Shown: piece by piece, positions 40,721 to 49,939 of the stretch
How positions within the stretch are numbered: position 1 is the first letter of the stretch
Layout of the letters: each line of letters begins with the position of its first letter
Assembly (NCBI RefSeq): GCF_014084105.1
Contig: NZ_CP048289.1
Coordinates: 5,837,922-5,901,921, forward strand
Length of the DNA stretch: 64,000 nt
Source of the DNA: Streptacidiphilus sp. P02-A3a
GTDB taxonomy: Bacteria > Actinomycetota > Actinomycetes > Streptomycetales > Streptomycetaceae
Direction: 5' to 3'
Made by a program: the position numbers and the translations under genes
Notes under the pieces: generated by a model
Told to the model about the DNA's origin: nothing
The model's database searches: none
What the model saw: only the letters and a program-made list of their open reading frames with translations

Positions 40721-41818
40721 TCAGAAGCCCCAGCCGTGGCCCCAGGAACGGCTGTTGAACTGCTCCAGGATGTGGCTGAACTGCCAGGTGCTCTGGGCCA
40801 CGCCGGAGCAGGTACCGGCGCCGGCGGTGCCGGGGCAGCCGCCGTTGTCGCGCTGGATCGCCCAGATGGACAGGGCGCCCAGGCCGTTGCTCTTGGCGAA
40901 GGACTCCACGGTGTTGACGTCGGCCACGGTGGTGGTCTCGGCCGCACCGAAGTCGTCGATGCCGGGCATCAGGGTGAGCCCGATCGACTCCCAGAGCTGC
41001 GCCTTGGACTTCCACGGGTAGAGCGCGGAGAGCTGGCTGTAGACGCCGTTCGCGGCGGAGACCGCGTCCGCGCCCATCTCCTGGGTGGTGCCGATGTAGT
41101 AGTCGAAGGTCATGGCGTTGACCAGGGCGATCTGGGCGTGCTCCTGGACCGCGTTCTGCAGCACCGCGAGCCCGGTCGCGCCCAGCCCGGTGTTGGCCGA
41201 CGGCAGGGTGTACTGGAAGCTCACCGGGTGGCCGGTGCGCCGTCCCCAGGCCTCGGCCTCGGCGATGGCCTGGTTGCGGCGGGTGATCCCGGCGGTGTTG
41301 GACAGCGAGGTGGCCTCGACGTCCAGGTCGATCCGGGAGACGTGGTACGTGGTGAAGATGTTCTCGTACACCTTGGCTATCGCGTCGACACTGGTGCAGC
41401 TGTCGGCGATGTCGGTGTTGGTGGTGTCGGCGCCGTAACCCCCGAAGGAGGGGATGACGTTGCCGCCGTTGCGCTGGATGGCCGCGATCGAGCTGCCGAA
41501 GGTGGCCGAGGTGAGCGGCTGGGTGGTGCTGCCGTTCCAGTAGGCGGTGCAGGAGCCGGACGCGGCGGTCTCGATGAACGCGAGGGTCAGGTACTTGCTG
41601 CCGGACTCGGCGGACAGGGTGGCCGGGTCGTCGCCGTTGTACGCCTCAAAGTAGGGCGAGTACACGTGCGCCGGAAGGGGGTTGACCCAGGCGTGGCCGG
41701 CGGGGATCCCCTCCGCGTTCGCCGCACCCGCACCGGCGGTCAGCAGCCCCGCCGAGGCGACCGCGGTCGCGACCAGTCCGGTGACCACGGAACGGACAAT
41801 TCGGGGGGTTCGTGTCAT
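40721..41818 (-). CDS. Secreted GH18 chitinase
   Basis: A 365-residue exported enzyme. Signal peptide ~1-35 (RIVRSVVTGLVATAVASAGLLTAGAGAANA). GH18 domain about 45-345: YLTLAFIETAASGSCTAYWNG, NGGNVIPSFGGYGADTTNTD and the active-site strand VSRIDLDVEA with D164, D166 and E168; the first Asp of the full GH18 motif is absent, as in the other chitinase of this window. NAMTFDYY and ALSIWAIQRDNGGC close the barrel. No carbohydrate-binding module is seen, unlike the 2.3-kb enzyme. ATG 41818 follows TTGGGAGCCCAG. The promoter carries DasR-like sites. Confidence 0.9.
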   Translation of the reverse strand: MTRTPRIVRSVVTGLVATAVASAGLLTAGAGAANAEGIPAGHAWVNPLPAHVYSPYFEAYNGDDPATLSAESGSKYLTLAFIETAASGSCTAYWNGSTTQPLTSATFGSSIAAIQRNGGNVIPSFGGYGADTTNTDIADSCTSVDAIAKVYENIFTTYHVSRIDLDVEATSLSNTAGITRRNQAIAEAEAWGRRTGHPVSFQYTLPSANTGLGATGLAVLQNAVQEHAQIALVNAMTFDYYIGTTQEMGADAVSAANGVYSQLSALYPWKSKAQLWESIGLTLMPGIDDFGAAETTTVADVNTVESFAKSNGLGALSIWAIQRDNGGCPGTAGAGTCSGVAQSTWQFSHILEQFNSRSWGHGWGF

Positions 41819-42181
41819 CTGGGCTCCCAAGTGGGGACGAGGACCATAGTGGTAGAGACCAATGGTTGATCGCGCTAATACTTGGACTAGACCATTCTGC
41901 TGTCAAGGGTTCGCCGGTTAATCCCGTACGGGAGTCACGCCGCGCCGTGTCACCCCGCTGAGCAGCGGCGCCCTCGAATCCCGGCCCTGCCACGGAACGT
42001 CGTGCACCATCGAACCAGGGCGCGGTGTTGCGGAACCGCGCCGGGCGGTCAACAGCCCGGCCACGGGCGGTGGATGACGGATCACCACCCCCGTCGCCGC
42101 ACCACCGCCGACGGGGCGACGCGGGCATGCGGACGCCCCGCGCCGCTGGATCGCGGGGCGGGGCGCCGGTGCTGCCGCCGG
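41819..42181. other. Intergenic region, chitinase upstream / cold-shock gene downstream
   Basis: 363 bases. The part next to the chitinase contains its promoter and two DasR-like repeats (41850-41906). Between 41930 and 42181 I see nothing but GC-rich sequence. Confidence 0.6.
41850..41906 (-). promoter_or_regulatory. Chitinase promoter with two DasR-like repeats
   Basis: On the minus strand the -35 TTGACA (41906-41901) and -10 AAGTAT (41883-41878) are separated by 17 bases. TGGTCTAGTCCA (41894-41883) fills the spacer up to the -10 and TGGTCTCTACCA (41861-41850) lies downstream of the start region. Binding by DasR is inferred from similarity to known chitinase repeats. Confidence 0.78.
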
Positions 42182-42691
<510 letters not shown>

Positions 42692-42694
42692 CTA

Positions 42695-42706
42695 TGGTCC
42701 AGGTCA
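42695..42706. promoter_or_regulatory. Partial DasR-like repeat
   Basis: TGGTCCAGGTCA, about two mismatches from the chitinase-type 12-mer, 109 bases before the better site at 42804. Confidence 0.4.
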
Positions 42707-42803
42707 CGGCCGGGCCGGGCGGACGAAGATCCACAGTGACCGGCCGGGACCGACCCGCTCACCATCCGTCGACCGTGTGGGGCAGGTCACCCGTCCTCCG
42801 ATG

Positions 42804-42815
42804 TGGTCCAGACCA
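42804..42815. promoter_or_regulatory. DasR-like repeat before Rpf-LysM gene
   Basis: TGGTCCAGACCA, within a longer near-palindrome GTGGTCCAGACCAC (42803-42816). It matches the chitinase repeats at 2179 at 11 of 12 bases. It lies 346 bases upstream of the muralytic gene. Confidence 0.6.
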
Positions 42816-43161
42816 CGAAATGCCCCCCGGAGAAGGCGAATCGGGGCCCGAGCCGCCCCGATATCACCGAAAGACATGATCGATACCGGCGGTAACCTGG
42901 CTCTGAGCTGGGACTTCCCCGGAACGCTTGGACCGGGACCGGAGGTTGCCTACCTTCGAAGAAGTGCACCGAGCACCCCGGGCCCAACCCGCCCCACACG
43001 TTCTCGTCTTGTCCACGGGAACGCGAAGCGCAGCGGGAGCCACGACGGCACGGACGACGCCCCCACCGGCGTGAACCGGCCGACCCGATGGACCACCAGC
43101 GGACCACCACGCGCGCTCCCGCGCGCCCACCGCCACCGTCCGGGACTGACGAGAGGAACAC

Positions 43162-43869
43162 ATGATCTTCCGCCGCGAGAACGACGCCGCCCGCACCACC
43201 ACCGCCACCGAGGGCACCCGCAAGCACACCCGCCTGCGCACCGCCCTGGTCGCCGGTGCGGTCATCGCCGCCCCCGTGGCCGGCCTCGCCGCCGCCACCA
43301 CCGCCTCCGCCGCCACCCCCTCCACCTGGAACGCCGTCGCCCAGTGCGAGAGCAGCGGCAACTGGGCCGCCAACACCGGCAACGGCTTCTACGGCGGCCT
43401 CCAGTTCACCCCCTCCACCTGGGCCGCCTTCGGCGGCACCGCCTACGCCGCCAGCGCCGACCAGGCCACCGCCGCCCAGCAGATCACCGTCGCCGAAAAC
43501 GTCCTCGCCGCCCAAGGCCCCGGCGCCTGGCCCGTCTGCGGCCCCCAGGCCGGCCTCACCAGCAACGACACCACCGACACCACCACCGCCGCGACCACCA
43601 CCACCACCGCCGTGACCCCCACCACCACGGCCACCAGCACCCCCACCACCCCCAGCACCACCCCGGCCACCACCCAGGCCAGCACCACCCCGGCCCAGAC
43701 CACCAGCACCAGCACCAGCAGCAGCTACACGGTCAAGCCCGGCGACACCCTCGGCGGCATCGCCAACGCCAACGGCACCACCTGGCAGAAGCTCTACGCC
43801 GCCAACACCACCACCATCGGCAACAACCCCGACGTGATCACCCCCGGCGAAACCCTCACCCTCGGCTGA
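43162..43869 (+). CDS. Resuscitation-promoting-factor-like transglycosylase with LysM
   Basis: A 235-residue exported protein. Signal segment around 24-50 ([25 protein letters not shown]). The Rpf domain (about 52-128) reads [41 protein letters not shown] with the catalytic Glu63 and a cysteine pair (C62, C126). A Thr/Pro-rich linker (about 130-188) leads to a C-terminal LysM ([30 protein letters not shown]) that binds peptidoglycan. It cleaves glycan strands during germination or growth. ATG 43162 follows GAGAGGA. DasR-like sites lie upstream. Confidence 0.93.
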   Translation: MIFRRENDAARTTTATEGTRKHTRLRTALVAGAVIAAPVAGLAAATTASAATPSTWNAVAQCESSGNWAANTGNGFYGGLQFTPSTWAAFGGTAYAASADQATAAQQITVAENVLAAQGPGAWPVCGPQAGLTSNDTTDTTTAATTTTTAVTPTTTATSTPTTPSTTPATTQASTTPAQTTSTSTSSSYTVKPGDTLGGIANANGTTWQKLYAANTTTIGNNPDVITPGETLTLG

Positions 43870-43901
43870 CCACACCCCAGCACCACCCCCAGCACCACCA
43901 C

Positions 43902-43931
43902 GGCGCGGCACCCACCCCAGGGCGCCGCGCC
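43902..43931. terminator. Terminator hairpin, Rpf-LysM / PNPOx genes
   Basis: GGCGCGGC (43902-43909) pairs with GCCGCGCC (43924-43931), with two further base pairs inside, between convergent genes. Confidence 0.65.
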
Positions 43932-43950
43932 ACAGCCAGGTCCGGATCCG

Positions 43951-44619
43951 CTACGCCCAGAGCCTCCGGCGGGTCCACCCGGCGCCGGTCCGCCGGTAGC
44001 GCAGCCGGGTGTGCCGACGCTGCTCGTCGGCCTGCCAGAACTCGACCTCGTCGGCGGCCAGCGCGTACAGCGTCCAGTCGGCGGCGACCAGGTCGGGCCG
44101 CGCCGCGATCCGGGCCCGCGCCGCCTCGATCTCGGCGGCGGCTCCGGCCGGGTCGTCCAGGACCTGCGACTGCCGGGCCGCCAGCGCCTCGGCCCGGGCC
44201 CCGGGCGAGCGCGCCAGGAAGTCCGCCGCACTGCGCTCGGCCGAGGCCGGGGCGACCGCCCCGGCGATCCTGATCTGGCGGCCCTGCCTGGGCCAGTAGA
44301 AGGTCAGTGCCGCGTGCGGGTTCGCCGCGAGCTCGCGGCCCTTGCGGCTGGTGGCGCTGGAGGCGAAGTACCAGTGCCCGCCGGGCTCGACGTCCTTGCA
44401 GATCAGCACCCGGCTGGACGGCCGCCCCTGGGCGTCGGCCGTGGCCAGGGCCATCGCGTGCGGCTCGGGAACCTCCTCCTCGACGGCGGCGAGCAGCCAG
44501 TCCAGGAACAGCGCCACCGGTTCGTCCGGCGCCTCCGCCGGATCGAACACCGGCAGCTTCACCTCGAACACCGGCAGCGACCGCAGCAGCCCCTTGATGT
44601 CCACCTTCTGGTCAGGCAC
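43951..44619 (-). CDS. Pyridoxamine 5'-phosphate oxidase-family protein
   Basis: A 222-residue FMN-type protein. MALATADAQGRPSSRVLICKDVEPGGHWYFASSATSRKGRELAANPHAALTFYWPRQGRQIRIAG is the split-barrel FMN-binding core; DLVAADWTLYALAADEVEFWQADEQRRHTRLRYRRTGAGWTRRRLWA is the PNPOx C-terminal dimerisation region with the R-x-R-x-L ending. PdxH itself oxidises PNP/PMP to PLP; this paralogue could be PdxH or a related oxidase. GTG 44619 follows GAGGGGGG by 7 bases; the frame is open to 44658. It converges with the Rpf-LysM gene. Confidence 0.85.
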   Translation of the reverse strand: MPDQKVDIKGLLRSLPVFEVKLPVFDPAEAPDEPVALFLDWLLAAVEEEVPEPHAMALATADAQGRPSSRVLICKDVEPGGHWYFASSATSRKGRELAANPHAALTFYWPRQGRQIRIAGAVAPASAERSAADFLARSPGARAEALAARQSQVLDDPAGAAAEIEAARARIAARPDLVAADWTLYALAADEVEFWQADEQRRHTRLRYRRTGAGWTRRRLWA

Positions 44620-44856
44620 GGGCAAGCCCCCCTCATGAGTTCGGCAGGTCCGGGCCATCCTCTCAACCGACGGTCAAGGCGACGTCAAGGCGAGCGGCCC
44701 GCCCGTATCGGAGCCGTCAAGGCGGCTGTGGGGACCGCCAGCGGTGATGTCCAATGAAGGAGAGGGAAATCCCCGGTGCGGGCGATGGAATCAACCGCCA
44801 CCGGGGCCTCCCCCCAGGGAAACCAAGGAACAGCACAAAGAGGGAAGCGAAGCACC

Positions 44857-45390
44857 ATGGCTGAGAGCGCACGGGTCGTCGTCGGCGTCAGCGGATCCCT
44901 GAGCAGCCTGGGCGCGCTGCACCGGGCGGTCGAGCTGGCCCGGGAGCGGAACGCGGTCCTGGTCCCGGTCCTGGCCTGGCACCCGGTCGGCGGCGAGTAC
45001 GCCTACCGCAGCGCGCCCTGCCCGCAGCTGCTGAAGGTGTGGGAGGAGGCCGCCCGCGAGCGGCTGGACAGCGCGTTCGAGCAGTGCTTCGGCGGGTACC
45101 CGGCCGGGGTGCGGGTGCGCCCGATGCTGGTGCGCGACGAGAACCCGGGGCGCGCCCTGGTGGCGATCGCCGACCGGCCCGGCGACGTACTGGTGGTCAG
45201 CACCGGGCGGCAGGGGCGGCTGCACCGGGTGCTGCGGACCTCGGTCGGGCGCTACTGCCTGGCCCACGCCCACTGCCTGGTGGTGGCGGTGCCGCCGTCC
45301 GAGCTGTTGAACACGCTGGAGCCGGCCGCCGACCAGGGTGCGCCGATGACCCTGCCGAGCGGTTGGAACAGCCCGGCGACCGCCGCCTGA
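44857..45390 (+). CDS. Universal stress protein (USP) family protein
   Basis: A 177-residue soluble protein. It starts MAESARVVVGVSGSLSSLGALHRAVELARERNAVLVPVLAWHP, the classic first strand and helix of USP domains; the ATP-binding loop is represented by DVLVVSTGRQGRLHRVLRTSVGRYCLAHAHCLVVAVPP (GxxxGxxxxxxxGxV with S/T variations). A single USP domain. Roles in dormancy or redox response are typical. ATG 44857 follows AGGGAAG at ~9 bases; the earlier frame start at 44776 lacks support. Two strong hairpins follow. Confidence 0.88.
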   Translation: MAESARVVVGVSGSLSSLGALHRAVELARERNAVLVPVLAWHPVGGEYAYRSAPCPQLLKVWEEAARERLDSAFEQCFGGYPAGVRVRPMLVRDENPGRALVAIADRPGDVLVVSTGRQGRLHRVLRTSVGRYCLAHAHCLVVAVPPSELLNTLEPAADQGAPMTLPSGWNSPATAA

Positions 45391-45404
45391 GCCGCCACCG
45401 TACG

Positions 45405-45444
45405 CCTGCGGGCGGCCGACTCTCCCCAGTCGGCCGCCCGCAGG
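45405..45444 (+). terminator. Perfect 17-bp stem terminator
   Basis: CCTGCGGGCGGCCGACT (45405-45421) pairs fully with 45428-45444; loop CTCCCC. Confidence 0.9.
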
Positions 45445-45460
45445 GCTGTCGCACCCCTGC

Positions 45461-45492
45461 CGTCCCGTCACTCCGCCGCGAGTGACGGGACG
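45461..45492 (+). terminator. Second hairpin, 12-bp stem
   Basis: CGTCCCGTCACT (45461-45472) pairs with AGTGACGGGACG (45481-45492) around an 8-base loop, 17 bases beyond the previous hairpin. Confidence 0.8.
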
Positions 45493-45794
45493 TCGCCGTT
45501 CGGCGTCCGCCGTTCGTACGTACGCTGATTCTCCGTCATGACCTGGTAACCCGATGCGGATACCTGGTTACCCTGCCGTACTCCCGCTCAGTGTTGTATA
45601 ACGGCCAGGCTTCAGATCTGCCTCAGGGACATTGCGGTCTACGCGCGGAGATCGGTCTTACCCCAACAGCGGCGAAGGGTCATCTATTGTCCTCACCACC
45701 ATCGGCGACCGCACGCCGTGCGAACTCGCTGACCTTCCCGGCGCCACACGGCAGACCCCACCCTCGGGATACCGGCATTTTTCTGGAGGCTTTG

Positions 45795-46904
45795 GTGAAG
45801 AAGACAGTTCAACTGGCGGCGGCTGTGGCGGCGGTGGGCCTGACCCTGACCGCGTGCGGGTCCAAGCCGGTGGCCACCTCCAGCAGTCCCGGTACGAGCG
45901 GCAGTTCGGGCAGCACCAGCGCCTCCGCCACTGGCTCCTACAAGGCCTGTATGGTCACCGACACCGGCGGTCTGGACGACCACTCCTTCAACGCCGAGTC
46001 CTGGGCCGGGATGCAGGACGCCGCCAAGGCCGACAGCGCCATCACCGTGCAGAACGCCACCTCCACCACCGAGAACGACTACGCCAGCAACATCGCCGGA
46101 TTCGTCTCGGCGGGCTGCAAGCTGATCGTGACCGTGGGCTTCGCGATGGACGACGCGACCGTCGCCTCCGCCAAGAAGAACCCCACCCAGGACTACGCGA
46201 TCGTGGACAACACCTCGACCGCCCCGAAGATCCAGGGACTTCAGTTCGACACCGCCCAGGGTGCCTTCCTCGGCGGCTACTTCGCCGCGGGGATGACCAA
46301 GACCGGCAAGGTCGCGACCTTCGGCGGCGCGAACTACCCGACCGTCACCGTCTACATGGACGGTTTCTGGGAGGGCGTGCAGTACTACAACCAGCAGCAC
46401 CACACCAGTGTCAAGGTGCTCGGCTGGAACGAGACCACCAAGCAGGGGACCTTCGACTCCACCCAGAGCTTCACCGACGAGGCGGGCGGCAAGCAGATCG
46501 CCGCGACCTTCCAGGCCGAGGGCGCGGACATCATCTTCCCGGTGGCCGGCGGCACCGGCATCGGCGCCCTGGCCCAGGCCAAGGCCAGCAACGGCGCGAT
46601 GAACGCGATCTGGGTCGACGACGACGGCTTCTACTCCAACCCGGCCTACGCCTCGGTGGTCATGACCTCGGTCACCAAGGGCATCGCCACCGCGGTCAGC
46701 ACCGCCGTGGTGGCGGCGGCCAAGGGGGACTTCAGCTCGACCTCCACCATCGGTACCCTCGCCAACGACGGTACCGGCCTGGCTCCCTACCACGACTTCA
46801 GCTCGAAGGTCCCGGCGACGCTCACCACTGAACTCGCCACGGTCAAGCAGGACATCATCAACGGCACGATCACCATCACGTCGAAGAACCAGCCGACCCC
46901 GTGA
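45795..46904 (+). CDS. BMP-family ABC transporter substrate-binding lipoprotein
   Basis: A 369-residue exported lipoprotein. Signal VKKTVQLAAAVAAVGLTLTAC ends with the lipobox at Cys21, then a Ser/Gly spacer. The mature part has KACMVTDTGGLDDHSFNAESWAGMQDA, the BMP/Med signature, and IQGLQFDTAQGAFLGGYFAAGMTKTGKVATFGG, with FDSTQSFTDEAGGKQIAATFQAEGADIIFPVAGGTG. These proteins bind nucleosides/purines. GTG 45795 follows TGGAGG at 5 bases. It is the first gene of the transporter operon with the ATPase and two permeases downstream. Confidence 0.92.
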   Translation: MKKTVQLAAAVAAVGLTLTACGSKPVATSSSPGTSGSSGSTSASATGSYKACMVTDTGGLDDHSFNAESWAGMQDAAKADSAITVQNATSTTENDYASNIAGFVSAGCKLIVTVGFAMDDATVASAKKNPTQDYAIVDNTSTAPKIQGLQFDTAQGAFLGGYFAAGMTKTGKVATFGGANYPTVTVYMDGFWEGVQYYNQQHHTSVKVLGWNETTKQGTFDSTQSFTDEAGGKQIAATFQAEGADIIFPVAGGTGIGALAQAKASNGAMNAIWVDDDGFYSNPAYASVVMTSVTKGIATAVSTAVVAAAKGDFSSTSTIGTLANDGTGLAPYHDFSSKVPATLTTELATVKQDIINGTITITSKNQPTP

Positions 46905-47030
46905 CCGTCGGCCGGGTGGGGCGCCCGCCCCACCCGGCACAGTGCTGTAACCAGTCCCACGAAAGTCCTGCGAGTACCCGGTGGCCTTCGCCCGCAGCGG
47001 ATCCGTACCGGGTGAGGGGTGTGTCCGAAG

Positions 47031-48590
47031 GTGCGTCTGGAACTGCGCGGCATCACCAAGCGGTTCGGTTCACTGGTCGCCAACGACCACATCGACCTGA
47101 CGGTCGAACCGGGCGAGATCCACTGCCTGCTCGGTGAGAACGGAGCCGGTAAATCGACCCTGATGAACGTCCTGTACGGGCTGCACCAGCCGGACGAGGG
47201 CGAGATCCTGCTGGACGGGGTCGCCTCCAGCTGGCGCAGTCCGCGCGAGGCGATCGCCAACGGCATCGGCATGGTCCACCAGCACTTCATGCTGGTACCG
47301 GTGTTCACCGTGGCGGAGAACATCATCCTCGGTGACGAGCTGGAACTCGGGGCCAGGGGCGGCGTGTTGGGGATGCTGGACCGGCATCGGGCCAGAGCGC
47401 ACGTCCGCGAGGTCTCCGAGCGCTACGGCCTGCCGATCGACCCGGACGCCCTGGTGGAGCACCTGCCGGTGGGCACCCAGCAGCGGGTGGAGATCGTCAA
47501 GGCGCTGGTGCGCGACGCCCGCACGCTGATCCTGGACGAGCCGACGGCGGTGCTCACCCCGCAGGAGATCGAGGACCTGTTCGCGGTGATGAACTCGCTG
47601 CGCGAGGCCGGGAAGTCGATCGTCTTCATCACCCACAAGCTCAAGGAGGTCAAGGAGATCGCCGACCGGATCACCGTGATCCGGCACGGGTCGGTGGTCG
47701 GCCAGGCGGACCCGTCCGCGAGCGAGCAGGAGCTGGCCTCGATGATGGTCGGCCGCACCGTGCAGCTCGTGGTCGACAAGCAGCCGAACACCCCCGGCGC
47801 GGCGGCCTTCGAGATCGACCGGCTGACCGTGCGCGACCAGCACGGCAACGCCGCGGTGGACGACCTGTCGCTCAGCGTCCGGGACGGCGAGATCCTGGGC
47901 ATCGCCGGGGTACAGGGCAACGGCCAGTCCGAGCTCGCCGAGGCGATCCTCGGGCTGATCCCGGTCGAGTCCGGGTCGATCACCCTCGACGGCACCAATC
48001 TGGCTGAATTGACGACACGTCAGATTCTGGACGCGGGAGTGGGATTCGTTCCCGAGGACCGCGGACACGACGGCGTGGTGGGGGAGTTCAGCATCGCCGA
48101 GAACCTGGTGCTCGACCTCTACCGCTCCCCCGACTTCGGCGGGCGGCTGTCGCTGGATCCGCGACTGGTCGAGCGGAACGCCCGGCTGCGGATCGAGGAG
48201 TTCGACATCCGCCCCACCGACCCGGAGCACCCGGCCGGGAAGCTCTCCGGCGGCAACCAGCAGAAGGTCGTGGTGGCCCGCGAACTCTCGCGCCCACTGC
48301 GGCTGTTGGTCGCCTCACAGCCAACTCGCGGGGTGGACGTCGGGGCGATGGAGTTCATCCACAGACGGATCGTCGCCGAGCGGGACCAGGGCCGACCGGT
48401 GGTGGTGGTCTCCACCGAGCTGGACGAGGTGCTGGCGCTCGCGGACCGGGTCGCGGTGATGTACCGGGGCCGGATCGTCGCCACGGTCGACCCCGGCACC
48501 TCCCGCGAGGAGATCGGCCTGCTGATGGCCGGGATCACCGACGGCGGTAGCGGCGCCACCACCGGCGCCAGGACGGGGGACGCAGGCTGA
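47031..48590 (+). CDS. Duplicated-domain ABC ATPase (RbsA-like) of BMP transporter
   Basis: A 519-residue protein with two nucleotide-binding domains. First Walker A LLGENGAGKSTLMNVLYGL, signature LPVGTQQRVEIVKAL, Walker B TLILDEPTAVLTP; the second half has IAGVQGNGQSELAEAILG in place of a full Walker A and LSGGNQQKVVVARELSR with LLVASQPTRGVDVG, the usual degenerate half of this class. It powers nucleoside import. GTG 47031 is preceded by GAGGGG at ~11 bases; GTG 47019 is an alternative. The stop and the permease start share TGATG. Confidence 0.91.
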   Translation: MRLELRGITKRFGSLVANDHIDLTVEPGEIHCLLGENGAGKSTLMNVLYGLHQPDEGEILLDGVASSWRSPREAIANGIGMVHQHFMLVPVFTVAENIILGDELELGARGGVLGMLDRHRARAHVREVSERYGLPIDPDALVEHLPVGTQQRVEIVKALVRDARTLILDEPTAVLTPQEIEDLFAVMNSLREAGKSIVFITHKLKEVKEIADRITVIRHGSVVGQADPSASEQELASMMVGRTVQLVVDKQPNTPGAAAFEIDRLTVRDQHGNAAVDDLSLSVRDGEILGIAGVQGNGQSELAEAILGLIPVESGSITLDGTNLAELTTRQILDAGVGFVPEDRGHDGVVGEFSIAENLVLDLYRSPDFGGRLSLDPRLVERNARLRIEEFDIRPTDPEHPAGKLSGGNQQKVVVARELSRPLRLLVASQPTRGVDVGAMEFIHRRIVAERDQGRPVVVVSTELDEVLALADRVAVMYRGRIVATVDPGTSREEIGLLMAGITDGGSGATTGARTGDAG

Positions 48591-49939
48591 TGAGCACACC
48601 CACACCCGAGCAGGAGCCACCCGTGCCGGACCCGGCGAAGACCCCGCAGCCGGCGCGGCCCGAGGCCGCGGCGGACCGCACTCTGGCCACCGTCGTCCGC
48701 AACGTGTTCACCGCCCAGAACAGCGCCCTGGTCACCGTCCTGGCGATCCTGCTGTCGCTGGTGGTCGGCGCGGTGCTGATCGTGGTGTCCAACACCACGA
48801 CCATGGACATGGGCGGCTACTTCTTCCAGGACCCCTCGGACTTCCTCAACTCCGCCTGGCAGGACATCTCCAGCGCATACTCCGCACTGTTCGAGGGGGC
48901 GGTCTTCAACCCCGCCACCATCAACGGCACCCCGGCGCAGTTCTTCGGCCCGATCAGCAACACCCTGGAGGCCGCCACCCCGCTGATCTTCGGCGGACTG
49001 GGGATCTCGGTGGCATTCCGGGCCGGGATGTTCAACATCGGCGGCCAGGGCCAGACCATCGCGGGCGCGGTCTGCGCCTCGTACGCCGCCTTCGCCTGGA
49101 CCTCGGTCCCGGGGCCGCTGCACCTGGTGGTCTCGGTGCTCGCCGGACTGATCGGCGGGCTGCTGTTCGGCGGGCTGGTCGGCTGGCTCAAGGCCCGGCG
49201 CGGCGCGCACGAGGTCATCGTCACCATCATGCTCAACTACGTGGCCTACCTGTTCCTCGGTGGCTGGCTGCTGAACACCGCCGTCTTCCACGACCCGAAG
49301 AACGCGGGCCAGGCCATCTCCAAGCCCGCCCAGACCGACGCCATCCTGCCGCACCTGTTCGGCGACGGTCTGAACACCGACGTCGGGCTGCTGCTGGCGC
49401 TGGTCGCCACGGTCGCCGTGGCCTGGTTCTTCAACCGCTCCCGGCTGGGCTTCGAGGTGCGCGCGGTCGGGCTGACCCCGAGCGCCGCCCGGACGGCGGG
49501 CATCGACGTCGGCCGGGTGCAGATCGCCTCGATGCTGATCTCCGGCGCGCTGATGGGCATGATCGGGGTGACCCAGGTCCTCGGCCTGGCCAACCCCAAC
49601 AACAACTCGCTGGCTCCCAACATCGACGCCGGTTTCGGCTTCACCGCGATCACCGTGGCCCTGCTGGGCCGCACCCGGCCGTGGGGCGTGGTCTGGTCGG
49701 CGCTGCTGTTCGGGGCGCTGCAGGCCGGGGGCGCGCTGATGCAGACCGAGGCGCAGGTCTCGATCGAGATCATCACCGTGATCCAGGCGGTGATCGTGAT
49801 CCTGGTCGCCGCACCGCAGCTGGTGAAGGAGATCTTCCGGCTGCGCGCCACCAGGGCGGTACCGGCCGCCGAACCACCGGGGACGCGGCCGACCACCGCC
49901 GACCCCGTCCGCACGACCGCAGCCGGAGGCCAGGCGTGA
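48590..49939 (+). CDS. BMP transporter permease 1 (BPD_transp_2)
   Basis: A 449-residue membrane protein. A Pro-rich cytosolic start, then about eight helices. The family motif EAATPLIFGGLGISVAFRAGMFNIGGQGQTIAGA and AHEVIVTIMLNYVAYLFLG match the branched-chain/ribose/nucleoside permease class; GLTPSAARTAGIDVGRVQIASMLISGALMG is the conserved cytoplasmic loop. It forms the channel with permease 2. A long periplasmic insert (DPSDFLNSAWQDISSAYSALFEGAVFN) is typical. Confidence 0.92.
   Translation: MSTPTPEQEPPVPDPAKTPQPARPEAAADRTLATVVRNVFTAQNSALVTVLAILLSLVVGAVLIVVSNTTTMDMGGYFFQDPSDFLNSAWQDISSAYSALFEGAVFNPATINGTPAQFFGPISNTLEAATPLIFGGLGISVAFRAGMFNIGGQGQTIAGAVCASYAAFAWTSVPGPLHLVVSVLAGLIGGLLFGGLVGWLKARRGAHEVIVTIMLNYVAYLFLGGWLLNTAVFHDPKNAGQAISKPAQTDAILPHLFGDGLNTDVGLLLALVATVAVAWFFNRSRLGFEVRAVGLTPSAARTAGIDVGRVQIASMLISGALMGMIGVTQVLGLANPNNNSLAPNIDAGFGFTAITVALLGRTRPWGVVWSALLFGALQAGGALMQTEAQVSIEIITVIQAVIVILVAAPQLVKEIFRLRATRAVPAAEPPGTRPTTADPVRTTAAGGQA

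Larger units (their letters stand above)
45391..45794. other. Intergenic region: two hairpins, then leader of BMP gene
   Basis: 404 bases. Two perfect hairpins (45405-45444, 45461-45492) insulate the upstream USP gene. The remainder (45500-45790) is the promoter/leader of the BMP-lipoprotein gene, with TTGTATAAC around 45594 as a possible -10 region. Confidence 0.6.
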
